NCBI GenBank assembly: GCA_943913655.1
Contig: CALTZA010000010.1
Span: 1 to 46,638 of the forward strand
Reading direction: 5' to 3'
From: an uncultured Francisella sp.
GTDB taxonomy: Bacteria; Pseudomonadota; Gammaproteobacteria; Burkholderiales; Neisseriaceae
Length of the DNA stretch: 46,638 bases
Part shown: in pieces, positions 8,692-15,660 of the stretch
How positions within the stretch are numbered: the stretch's first letter is position 1
Layout: every line of letters starts with the position of its first letter
Program-made: the position numbers and the translations under genes
Notes under the pieces: generated by a model
What the model was told of the DNA's origin: nothing
Seen by the model: the letters and a program-made list of their open reading frames with translations, nothing else
The model's database searches: none

Positions 8692-9179
8692 TTGCATTTA
8701 AATCTTTAAAAGAAAAATTAAGTATAAGTAGATATGTAAAACATTTCGATAAAAAGAATTTTTCTCAAACGATTGGTTTTATATTAAGTGCACTTACTGT
8801 TGATCATATTAGTAGACATAACTTCAATATGTGGTTTAGCTTTTTTTTATATTTAACGATACCGCTAGTGGTCTACGTATTATCTTATTTTATACTGTCA
8901 AAAATAATTAATTTTCAATTCAAGATTGATGATTTAATGGTTATTTTACCTTGGGAGAAGCGGACAAGTATCAACAGTCTTGCCTTAACTTTTTCTCTCT
9001 GGGCTATTGTCTCTTTTATCTGTATTTATGGATGGGGGATCGCTATTCCTCATCACTTCGGTATTTTACTTAGCATTGGGTTACTTATTTTTTTAATACC
9101 TTCTGTTGCTTTATATTCGTTCCTATTTTTTATAATGACTGCTAGATTTTTTATTAAATTGAGAAATAGATTTAAATAA
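8688..9179 (+). CDS. Small multi-pass membrane protein, cassette 1 (MP-1), putative partner/immunity protein
   Basis: A 163-residue protein that I do not recognise as a named family. It has a basic N-terminus (1-23), then about four hydrophobic segments near 24-41, 48-71, 97-118 and 124-152, with a charged loop between the second and third (FQFKIDDLM, EKRTS) and a basic tail. It overlaps GZ-1 by 4 bp, so the two are translationally coupled. Every decayed copy in the array keeps the same GZ-then-MP order. Size and topology resemble membrane immunity proteins of pore-forming bacteriocins, but no signature proves this. MP-3 (10091-10570) is a near-identical paralog. Confidence 0.75.
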   Translation: MIAFKSLKEKLSISRYVKHFDKKNFSQTIGFILSALTVDHISRHNFNMWFSFFLYLTIPLVVYVLSYFILSKIINFQFKIDDLMVILPWEKRTSINSLALTFSLWAIVSFICIYGWGIAIPHHFGILLSIGLLIFLIPSVALYSFLFFIMTARFFIKLRNRFK

Positions 9180-9195
9180 AAAAGGTTTCAAATTG

Positions 9196-9388
9196 TAATG
9201 AATAGTAGAATTTGGTGACCAGACTAGATAGAAGTACTTGTAGGATAATAGGGGCGCGCCGTCTTAGGAGCCGATGGATGTAGGAGGCTTTGCCGGACCC
9301 GAAGGTGGGTTGTCCTAGAGCATTAGCAGGAAGCGGCCTTGGATGTGTTATAACAAATGTTTATCATGATTGTAATAAAAAAACCTAG
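9196..9388 (+). pseudogene. Decayed glycine-zipper gene, cassette 2 (GZ-2)
   Basis: A remnant of a GZ gene between MP-1 and the MP-2 remnant. It has no usable frame, but it keeps alignable pieces of GZ-1. These are a G-rich stretch (9250-9310) like the zipper-coding part, a match to the codons around GPEAVLPGA, and GTTTATCATGATT (9358-9370), which equals the GZ-1 codons for VYHD. It ends in the A-rich tail that precedes MP genes. A near-identical copy is at 10597-10792. Assigned by DNA similarity and position. Confidence 0.6.
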
Positions 9389-9435
9389 TAATTGCCATTG
9401 ATTGAGAGAGTTAAATTTTTAAGGAAAAGTTTCCT

Positions 9436-9844
9436 ATGAGTAGATATATCAAACAATTTGATAAAAAAAAGTGACTGTAATTTCAATGCATGGATCAGCT
9501 GTGCTTTATATTCTATAGTCCCTGTTATAATTTATATTTTCTTCTATTATATTATCTAAAAATCATTCGTTTTCAATTTAAAATAGATGATGTGATGGCC
9601 ATCTACCCTGGATGCAGTCGAACGAATATTAAAAATATTGCGCTGAATTTTTCTCTCTGGCTGTCCTTATCATTAACTTGTACCTTTATGCGGACCATCG
9701 TTCTACAACATCATATGGAATTATACTAAATTTGGGTATATCAATTTTATTGGCTCTTTCAATTCTTTGTTTTGTATATGTATTTTTTTAGCTATCCGGC
9801 AGTTTTTTAGTAAGCTAAATAAATTTAATAAACATATTTATTAA
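9436..9844 (+). pseudogene. Decayed membrane-protein gene, cassette 2 (MP-2)
   Basis: A diverged MP copy broken by internal deletion and stops. It starts MSRYIKQFDKKK, like MP-1 residues 13-23, and then loses about 60 bp relative to copy 4. In another frame it resumes with IRFQFKIDDVMAIYPG and ALNFSLWLSLSLTC, and later ends with RQFFSKLNKFNK like the MP-1 tail. The middle fragment at 9490-9729 is open but is not a complete protein. It is more diverged from MP-1 than MP-3 is, so it marks an older duplication. Confidence 0.7.
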
Positions 9845-9954
9845 CAGGCTTTAGTAAATGATATGAAACAGCATAAATGACAAATTTGGGATCATATAAG
9901 CTAGATAGGGGAATTTTGTTGAGGTTTATCTAAACTAAAAAAGGCACTGTATTT

Positions 9955-10093
9955 GACATATTAGCTGAAGCAAGATGGGGGGGAGGAATAATAATTTAGG
10001 TAAGCAGATAGACTTAGGAGGTGGCTTTATTGGGCAAATTCTATAAAATGTTTACCATGAGGTTATCGAGACTAAAAAAGAGGCTAAAAAATG
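9955..10093 (+). pseudogene. Decayed glycine-zipper gene, cassette 3 (GZ-3)
   Basis: Lies directly before intact MP-3. The 3' end is clear: AATGTTTACCATGAGGTTAT and an A-rich stretch (10048-10093) parallel the GZ-1 codons for NVYHDYQAKKEAKK and run straight into the MP start codon, as in cassette 1. Upstream, only G-rich fragments (9970-10030) remain, with no signal peptide and no open frame. A second short tail-like piece near 9925-9945 hints at a further rearranged copy. MP-3 therefore no longer has a working partner directly upstream. Confidence 0.55.
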
Positions 10094-10570
10094 ATCGCAT
10101 TTAAATCTCTAAAAGAAAAGCTAAATATAAGTAGATATGTAAAACATTTCGATAAAAAGAATTTTTCTCAAACGATTGGTTTTATATTAAGTGCACTTAC
10201 TGTTGATCATATTAGTAGACATAACTTCAATATGTGGTTTAGCTTTTTTTTATATTTAACGATACCGCTAGTGGTCTACGTATTATCTTATTTTATACTG
10301 TCAAAAATAATTAATTTTCAATTCAAGATTGATGATTTAATGGTTATTTTACCTTGGGAGAAGCGGACAAGTATCAACAGTCTTGCCTTAACTTTTTCTC
10401 TCTGGGCTACTGTCTCTTTTATCTATATTTATGAATGGGGGATCGCTACTCCTCATCACTTCGGTATTTTACTTAGCATTGGGCCACTTATTTTTTTAAT
10501 ACCTTCTGTTGCTTTATATTCGTTCCTATTTTTTGTAATGATTGCTAGATTTTTTATTAAATTGAAATAG
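10091..10570 (+). CDS. Small multi-pass membrane protein, cassette 3 (MP-3), near-identical to MP-1
   Basis: A 159-residue paralog of MP-1 with nine residue differences in the shared part. Eight of the nine lie in the last third (I107T, C112Y, G115E, I120T, L132P, I149V, T151I, R159K). A 2-bp deletion shortens the tail from LRNRFK to LK. Between MP-1 codons 107 and 151 all eight base changes are transitions and all change the protein. The hydrophobic layout is the same as in MP-1. It has no intact GZ in front of it, so if MP is an immunity protein this is an orphan copy. Expression is uncertain: L132P in the last membrane segment and the lost partner could also mean early decay. Confidence 0.65.
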   Translation: MIAFKSLKEKLNISRYVKHFDKKNFSQTIGFILSALTVDHISRHNFNMWFSFFLYLTIPLVVYVLSYFILSKIINFQFKIDDLMVILPWEKRTSINSLALTFSLWATVSFIYIYEWGIATPHHFGILLSIGPLIFLIPSVALYSFLFFVMIARFFIKLK

Positions 10571-10596
10571 ATTTAAATAAAAAAGGTTTCAAATTG

Positions 10597-10792
10597 TAAT
10601 GAATAGTAGAATTTGGTGACCAGACTAGATAGAAGTACTTGTAGGATAATAGGGGCGCGCCGTCTTAGGAGCCGATGGATGTAGGAGGCTTTGCCGGACC
10701 CGAAGGTGGGTTGTCCTAGAGCATTAGCAGGAAGCGGCCTTGAATGTGTTATAACAAATGTTTATCATGATTGTAATAAAAAATAAACTTAG
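10597..10792 (+). pseudogene. Decayed glycine-zipper gene, cassette 4 (GZ-4)
   Basis: Copy of GZ-2 carried by the duplicated segment, differing by only a few bases (for example CTTGAATG against CTTGGATG). No open frame. It shows that the GZ gene was already dead when the segment was duplicated. Confidence 0.6.
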
Positions 10793-10840
10793 TAATTGCC
10801 ATTGATTGAGAGAGTTAAATTTTTAAGGAAAAGTTTCCTG

Positions 10841-10962
10841 TTGAGTAAATATTAAGCAATTTGATAAAAAAACTTACCAAGTTCCTAGTTTTTAATGATT
10901 AGTTGTAATCATTTACTCGTATATTAGTGTAGTTTCAATGCATGGATCAGCTTTGCTTGGAG
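10841..10962 (+). pseudogene. Truncated membrane-protein gene, cassette 4 (MP-4)
   Basis: The 5' part of an MP gene: a TTGAGTAAATATTAAGCAATTT start resembling MSRYIKQF, then about 60 bp that MP-2 has lost. These cover the first hydrophobic segment (ACTTACCAAG to TTTACTCGTATATTAGT). It ends in GTTTCAATGCATGGATCAGC, like the MP codons around HNFNMWFS. After about 10960 the similarity stops, and unrelated sequence leads to the inverted copies. Confidence 0.5.
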
Positions 10963-11060
10963 GATATATACTCTCAAACGCCTGTTATAGAACAATTATC
11001 GGGAGGAGAGATAAGCGCAAGTAAAGCAATACATACCATGGCTGCAGCAAATAAGGTCCA

Positions 11061-11300
11061 TTACTTGATTGCTATCACATGATCTTCAGATGATTCATTA
11101 ATAAAAAATTCTGTCAGCTGTCTATTTTGAAGTTTTAGCAAAAGAAAATAAAAAATAATATAGATAATCAGCAGCAAGGTTAGGTATAAGGCGAAATTAA
11201 ACCCCATACCAAATGATGATGGCTGATATAGATAATAGCGGCTACTGCTGCTGCCCAAGCAGAAGTTCTTCTGGCCAATTATTTTTTTCGTAGTGGAGAT
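11061..11300 (-). pseudogene. Truncated membrane-protein gene, cassette 5 (MP-5), minus strand
   Basis: The first of the inverted copies. Read on the minus strand, one frame gives RRTSAWAAAVAAIIYISHHH (first hydrophobic segment) and another gives FNFALYLTLLLIIYIIFYFL (the second segment, like the MP-1 run FFLYLTIPLVVYVLSYFIL). The gene needs a frameshift near 11225 and stops before the third and fourth segments. The first codon region resembles LLRKK seen in MP-6 and MP-7. Confidence 0.6.
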
Positions 11301-11319
11301 AGTAAATTTCTCACAGGGA

Positions 11320-11475
11320 GTCTCCCATTTGTTGCTGAGCTTGATGTAAGCGATAGTATATTTTATTCCACGAAGCTTTACCTGACATAACTCCTCCTAT
11401 TTGTTCCAGAAATAGCTCCTGCTGGACCTAATGCAGCAACTACTTTAGCGCATATTAAGGATATCACATTAATAA
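11320..11475 (-). pseudogene. Decayed glycine-zipper gene, cassette 5 (GZ-5), minus strand
   Basis: On the minus strand a short reading gives VVAALGPAGAISGT, similar to the GZ-1 link region GTLLGPEAVLPGA. A second frame then gives GGVMSGKASWNK and a glutamine-rich tail. No signal peptide is left. It precedes MP-5 in the usual cassette order. Assigned by position and this short similarity only. Confidence 0.45.
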
Positions 11476-11613
11476 ATAATGAGAAGAGTTAAATAATATT
11501 AAACAATGGTCACCAAATAAGCAAGATAAAAAATCTGTTAATTTGTATTGCCAAAGTTTTAGTATATTTATGCATACATTAGCAGAAGATAATTATATTA
11601 ATTAATTTTTATT

Positions 11614-12059
11614 TTATTTTCGTAAATTAGCTATTTTAAATATAAAATAAAAACATACATATAATAGCAAAATAAGTATTGGAGATAGTAAAATGGGAGG
11701 AACAAAAGTAAGCAAAATTCCCCATTGCCAATGATTTTGGGCAATACTGATATCAGTCGCTAATAAGGCAATACTCAGCCAAGTGGCAAGAATTAGAGAC
11801 AAGCCTTTAGGGGTAAGTTTTTTTGTTGCTTTCACCACTAATTAAATATATACAATCAGCTAATTGAAATTGAAATCCTTGCAGTTTGAGCAAAGATAAA
11901 GTAGATAAAAAGATATATTACAAACAATAACAGATATAAAAGAAAATAAGATACTGTGCCCAAATTGTGAGTAAAAACATAAATGAAAGAACATATAACA
12001 AATATGTTAGAAGTAAGACGTGATACCTTTTTACGTAATAAAACTGAGTGGTATTCCAT
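11614..12059 (-). pseudogene. Broken membrane-protein gene, cassette 6 (MP-6), minus strand
   Basis: Two open pieces in different frames together cover a whole MP. The first (12059 to 11856) begins MEYHSVLLRKKVSRL and carries hydrophobic segments one and two. The second (11838 to 11614) begins near LTPKGLSLILATWLS and carries segments three and four, ending FIFKIANLRK. A frameshift separates them between 11838 and 11870. The order of hydrophobic segments matches MP-1, although residue identity is low, so this is an older branch of the family. The two halves could in principle be separate small proteins, but the family comparison argues for one broken gene. Confidence 0.7.
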
Positions 12060-12099
12060 TGTAATTGCCCTATCTTAAACTAGATGCGATACATCTACA

Positions 12100-12408
12100 C
12101 TACTTATTTTTTCTATTAAGTCTATCAGATACTTTATCGGCAACAGCAATCGTTACAGCTCCTCCTACTAAAGCGCCTATCGCTTTACCGGCGACAGCAC
12201 CGAGGGGGATAATTCCTTCTGGGCCAATCAATTCTCCTAAGACTCCTCCAGCCGCGCCGCCGATAGCGCCACCTATTTGCTCTCCAGCGCTTGTGCTCCT
12301 GCAGCTCCTCCGATGCTACCTTCAAGATAGGTAGCAATATTATGGCCCAAATCTTCGTAGTTAAGTAAAACTGGATAAGAATAGTAACTAGGACTAAACC
12401 TTTCTCAT
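12100..12408 (-). pseudogene. Broken glycine-zipper gene, cassette 6 (GZ-6), minus strand
   Basis: On the minus strand the pieces read LGHNIATYLEGSIGGAAG and, after a frameshift near 12290, GGAIGGAAGGVLGELIGPEG followed by GAVAGKAIGALVGGAV and a charged tail ending NRKNK. The glycine spacing of four is kept. The signal-peptide region (12408 down to about 12365) is disrupted by stops just after MRK. It ends 40 bp before MP-6, in the usual cassette order. The plus strand here is also open at 12065-12334, but that Pro/Ala-rich reading is only the shadow of the zipper. Confidence 0.75.
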
Positions 12409-12632
12409 ATACTGCTCCATCCTTAGTGGCAATTTATAAGGTAAGATCAGGTTGATTAAATATAAAATATATAGTAACTGAAATAAATTGTTAATATCTT
12501 TTAAGAAATATTGATTGCATTATGACAACTTCATCTAATGGGATTTGCCATTCCCTATCAATGGTATACCTATTGATCGGGAGAGCATCAGAGATGAGTG
12601 TATAGTACCCACCACTATCCACACCTACTTCT
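12409..12632. other. Gene-free spacer between cassettes 6 and 7
   Basis: I see no coding stretch, hairpin or repeat I can name here. It must hold whatever promoter once served GZ-6. Confidence 0.4.
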
Positions 12633-13083
12633 TTAATTTATTAGTTTAAAGATAAAGAAAAAACATACATAAAATAGTAAAACAAGTACTGGAGATAATA
12701 AAATAGGCAAAACAATCATCGGTAGAAAACCTAAATGATGATAGTCTGCTGCAATGATATAAGTGACTATAATAGAGAAACTTAGCCAGGTGGCACTTAT
12801 CAAGGCAAGGTCTCTGGCATTGTTAAGACTTTTCTTTTTAAGCAGCGAAGGATCTATCTTTAATAAATCTGCGAAGGAAGTACTAAAAGGAAAGCCTTGT
12901 AATTTAAGCAAACCAAAGTAGCTAAAAAAATATGTAATGGGAAGTAATGAATATAAAAGGAAGCTAAGCGCTACATTAAAACGGTGAGTGTAAATAAAAA
13001 CTAGAAAAAAAGCTCTAATAAAGTAGCAACGAGAAGCGATAACTTTTTACGCAGTAAAGCTGAATGAGATCGATTAATGACAT
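12633..13083 (-). pseudogene. Broken membrane-protein gene, cassette 7 (MP-7), minus strand
   Basis: It begins at an ATG (13083-13081) behind a good AAAGGA ribosome site, but the first frame (MSLIDLIQLYCVK) soon ends. Other frames recover SALLRKKLSLLVATLL and FLYSLLPITYFF (segments one and two). The open 3' part (12911 to 12633, 92 codons) has LLKLQGFPF, LALISATWLSFSIIV and the last hydrophobic run ending FFIFKLIN. It has at least two frameshifts and aligns best with MP-6. Confidence 0.7.
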
Positions 13084-13113
13084 TCCTTTCTTAATTGAAA
13101 AGCTAAAAATTAA

Positions 13114-13373
13114 TTATGTGTATCTCTTATATTTGGATAATATATGTGCTGTACCTATTGCCGTAACACCGCTAGCTCCTGTCCCTATAACCCAGCCAAC
13201 CTGGGGATAATTCCTTCTTGGCCAATTAATTCTCCTAAGATCCCTCCAGCCACACCGCCGATAGCGCCGCCTATTCGCTCTCCGACGGCTCCTTCAAGAT
13301 AAGTAGCAATGTCATGACCTAAACTATCGCCAAAACTAGGAGTAATTAAAAATAATAAAAATTTTTCCATCAC
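13114..13373 (-). pseudogene. Glycine-zipper gene, cassette 7 (GZ-7), frameshifted, minus strand
   Basis: The 5' two thirds is open: a signal-like MMEKFLLFLITPSFG, then LGHDIATYLEG and a zipper with G31, 35, 39, 43, 47 and 51. At about 13200 the frame shifts. The alternative frame gives VGWVIGTGASGVTAIGTAHI and a basic tail ending KYKRYT just before MP-7. As it stands, the product is a 62-residue truncated protein with one zipper block, which might still be made. The intact leader shows that the family begins with a signal peptide. Confidence 0.7.
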
Positions 13374-13660
13374 TAGGCTCTCTTACTTATTAAGCTAAAA
13401 ACAGAAAACAATTTAAGTGGGATCATTAATAATTAAAGTTGATGGCTTAATTTATTTTGATTATTTTCCAATTTATAAAGGAGTTAAGTGTTAAGGAATG
13501 AAATCTATGATTGTTTTTGGCAAGGATGAGATTCAATTTGATAGCGGATTTAAGCATCTCTTGATGGATAAAATACACTGAAAAGGTTGATAGAAGAAGG
13601 CAATAGACACGCACGATGACTAAATTTTATTAAAAAAAGCTATATTTGATAAGGAGAAAA
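13374..13660. other. Spacer between the cassette array and macB
   Basis: A 287-bp stretch without a recognisable gene. A 27-codon plus-strand reading frame (13498-13581, MKSMIVFGKDEI...) follows an AAGGA site, but it is too short to judge. No terminator hairpin is seen downstream of macB. Confidence 0.3.
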
Positions 13661-15652
13661 TTATTCTCTGGCAAGAGCTTGCACGGGTGTTAAGCGAGAA
13701 GCATTGCGCGCTGGTACATAACCAAAAACTATGCCAATTAAGGTGGAAAAAAACACGGCTATGATTAGAGAAGTAAAGGAGAGCTCAAAACTAAGCAATA
13801 AGCTTTTGTTGTGACTGCTGATATATTGAATCGGTAACCCTATCAAAAAAGCAAGAATGATGCCTAAGGCTCCGCCAATCAAACATAAAATAATGGATTC
13901 GATTAAAAACTGTTGTTTAATGTCTTGCTGCTTGGCACCCACGGCCATGCGAATACCAATTTCCTGCATACGTTCTGTGACTGATACCAGCATAATATTC
14001 ATAACACCAATTCCCCCAACCAAAAGAGAAATTGAAGCCACAATTAAAATAAAAAGTTGTAAATTACTCGCCGCGGATTTAAATTTTTTCAGTAAATCAT
14101 CATTGGACGTGATCTCAAAGTCTTTTTGCCCGTGTTTGTTGGTAAAATAATGCTCAATCTTATCCTTGACATCAGCAATAGAATAGCCCTTTGCCACGGT
14201 AACGGCAATGGCGTGATATTCTCCCAGCTTATCATTAATTGAATTGATGGCTGCGGTAGTATAAGGTATGTAAGCTTGGCCTAAAGAGGGTTGCCCACCC
14301 TGACGATTTTTGGCTTCGACGATGCCAACCACTTTAAAAGGAATTCCTAAAATGGTAATTACTTTACCCAGTGGCGTTTCTTCATTAGAGAACAATTTTT
14401 CTTGAGCAGCATCGTCGATAATGGCAACTTGTGCAGCAGTGGTGATATCTTGGGTGTTAAAACTTTCACCTTTTTTGAGTGTTAAATCTTTGGCTTCTAA
14501 GCAACTATCGTCGCAACTCAAGACATATCCGCTATTAAAGAAATGATTACGATAGGCGAAAGTACCGGTTCCTGTTAGGTTGGGGGTAATGTTTTTAAGA
14601 TAGGGTAGGCTTTTTAAATAATTGAGATCTTTATCATTTAATGGTTTGAAAGGCAATTCTATATTTGAATTAGAAACAGTTTTGCCAGAGGAGATAAACA
14701 TGGTACGTGCAACATTTTCGCCCACAATATTTAATACTTTGGCCACAGTGGCTTGACCAATTGATACCATACTAACTACCGAAGCAATACCAAAAATAAT
14801 GCCTAACATAGTTAACATGGCTCGTACTTTGTTGTGCACGGTCGAACGTATAGCCATTTTATAGTTTTCTTTAAGGCTGTTGATAAACCCTGGCCAATCA
14901 AAAAAACGCTGGACAGATTGCTCAGGTGATTTTGGAATCGTAGCAGAGGATGAAATTGGGCTCAAACGGCTATCGCTGATAATTCGACCATCTTGCATTT
15001 CCACAATACGCTTGGCTTCTTTGGCGAGTTTGAGATCATGAGTGACCATAACAATGGTATGTCCTTGATCATTTAAATCATGAAGGATGCGCATGACTTC
15101 ATGTCCGCTTTTACTGTCTAAGGCGCCGGTTGGTTCATCAGCAAAGATAACCTCGCCACCGTTCATCAGTGCTCTGGCAATGCTGACACGCTGCTGCTGT
15201 CCGCCAGATAGCTGATTGGGAAAATAATCTAAGCGCTCTTTTAAATCAAGTGCGCTCAAAAGCTTCACGGCGCGATTTTGGCGTTCTTTGGAGCTCATAC
15301 CATAATAAATGGCAGGGATTTCAACATTCTCTGCTGCTGTTAGACCAGAAATTAGCTGGTAACGTTGGAAAATAAAACCAAAATATCGGCTACGCAATTC
15401 TGCCAGATCATTTGAGTCTAAATGATCAATCTCTTTTCCATATACTTGATAAAGACCATGAGATGGCTGATCTAAACAACCAAGAATATTCATCAATGTC
15501 GATTTTCCAGAACCAGATTGGCCAACAATAGCCACGAAATCTTGCGCTTGAATGTCTAGATTGATGTCATGCAACACTTCTATCTTGCCATTTCCTTGGG
15601 GGAAAGATTTACTAAGATTGCGTACTTTGATGATAGGGGAGTGCATGATCAC
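13661..15652 (-). CDS. macB: MacB-type ABC exporter (ATPase-permease fusion)
   Basis: The inner-membrane component of a MacAB-TolC tripartite pump, which exports macrolides, lipid-like molecules or peptides from the periplasm. The N-terminal ATPase (about 1-235) has Walker A GQSGSGKST, signature LSGGQQQRVSIARAL and Walker B VIFADEPTGALDS. A first membrane helix near 275-300 leads to a MacB-type periplasmic domain (about 300-520), and three more helices form the FtsX-like permease. The length of 663 residues is close to E. coli MacB. The first codons give MIM, so either ATG may be used. It lies 8 bp after macA in one operon. It borders the glycine-zipper cassettes, whose products would be plausible cargo (inference). 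Confidence 0.93.
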   Translation of the reverse strand: MIMHSPIIKVRNLSKSFPQGNGKIEVLHDINLDIQAQDFVAIVGQSGSGKSTLMNILGCLDQPSHGLYQVYGKEIDHLDSNDLAELRSRYFGFIFQRYQLISGLTAAENVEIPAIYYGMSSKERQNRAVKLLSALDLKERLDYFPNQLSGGQQQRVSIARALMNGGEVIFADEPTGALDSKSGHEVMRILHDLNDQGHTIVMVTHDLKLAKEAKRIVEMQDGRIISDSRLSPISSSATIPKSPEQSVQRFFDWPGFINSLKENYKMAIRSTVHNKVRAMLTMLGIIFGIASVVSMVSIGQATVAKVLNIVGENVARTMFISSGKTVSNSNIELPFKPLNDKDLNYLKSLPYLKNITPNLTGTGTFAYRNHFFNSGYVLSCDDSCLEAKDLTLKKGESFNTQDITTAAQVAIIDDAAQEKLFSNEETPLGKVITILGIPFKVVGIVEAKNRQGGQPSLGQAYIPYTTAAINSINDKLGEYHAIAVTVAKGYSIADVKDKIEHYFTNKHGQKDFEITSNDDLLKKFKSAASNLQLFILIVASISLLVGGIGVMNIMLVSVTERMQEIGIRMAVGAKQQDIKQQFLIESIILCLIGGALGIILAFLIGLPIQYISSHNKSLLLSFELSFTSLIIAVFFSTLIGIVFGYVPARNASRLTPVQALARE

Positions 15653-15660
15653 CCGTTCTT

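Larger units (their letters stand above)
8688..9505 (+). repeat. Direct repeat copy 1 (MP-1 plus downstream GZ/MP remnants)
   Basis: This stretch is duplicated at 10091-10960. The match begins at the MP start codon. It is identical through most of the MP gene (for example 8728-9003) and continues through the decayed GZ-2 and into the start of the decayed MP-2. Copy 1 has lost about 60 bp of the MP-2 start that copy 2 still holds. Copy 2 has lost 2 bp at the MP stop. No transposase or terminal inverted repeat is visible, so the duplication probably arose by recombination between cassettes. Confidence 0.85.
10091..10960 (+). repeat. Direct repeat copy 2 (MP-3 plus downstream remnants)
   Basis: Second copy of the segment at 8688-9505, offset by 1403 bp at the start and 1401 bp after a 2-bp deletion at the MP stop. 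The downstream non-coding remnant (10597-10790) is as well conserved as the coding part, so the duplication is recent rather than held by selection. The match ends around the shared TTTCAATGCATGGATCAGCT (10933-10952). Confidence 0.85.

Noticed and set aside
9490..9729. 79-codon frame that could be a small membrane protein
   Set aside because: It aligns with the middle of MP-1 (FQFKIDD and the following helix) and lacks both ends, so it is part of the MP-2 remnant.
10942..11082. 46-codon frame between the plus and minus parts of the array (LEDIYSQTPVIEQLSGGEIS...)
   Set aside because: It begins inside the MP-4 remnant and continues into sequence of unknown origin up to the inverted MP-5. It has no ribosome site and no recognisable family. 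It is probably a chance frame at the rearrangement junction.
12065..12334. Open plus-strand frame rich in Pro and Ala, suggesting a secreted low-complexity protein
   Set aside because: It is the antisense of the glycine-zipper region of GZ-6. Gly codons read backwards give Pro and Ala-type codons. The minus-strand family relationship explains it.
8362..13373. The array as a mobile element or phage remnant
   Set aside because: No transposase, integrase, terminal inverted repeats, target-site duplication or tRNA attachment site was found. Duplication and inversion by recombination are enough.
10942..13660. The minus-strand frames 11614-11838 and 11856-12059 as two independent small membrane proteins
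   Set aside because: Together they reproduce the four-segment layout of one MP with a single frameshift, and a GZ remnant lies directly upstream as in the other cassettes.
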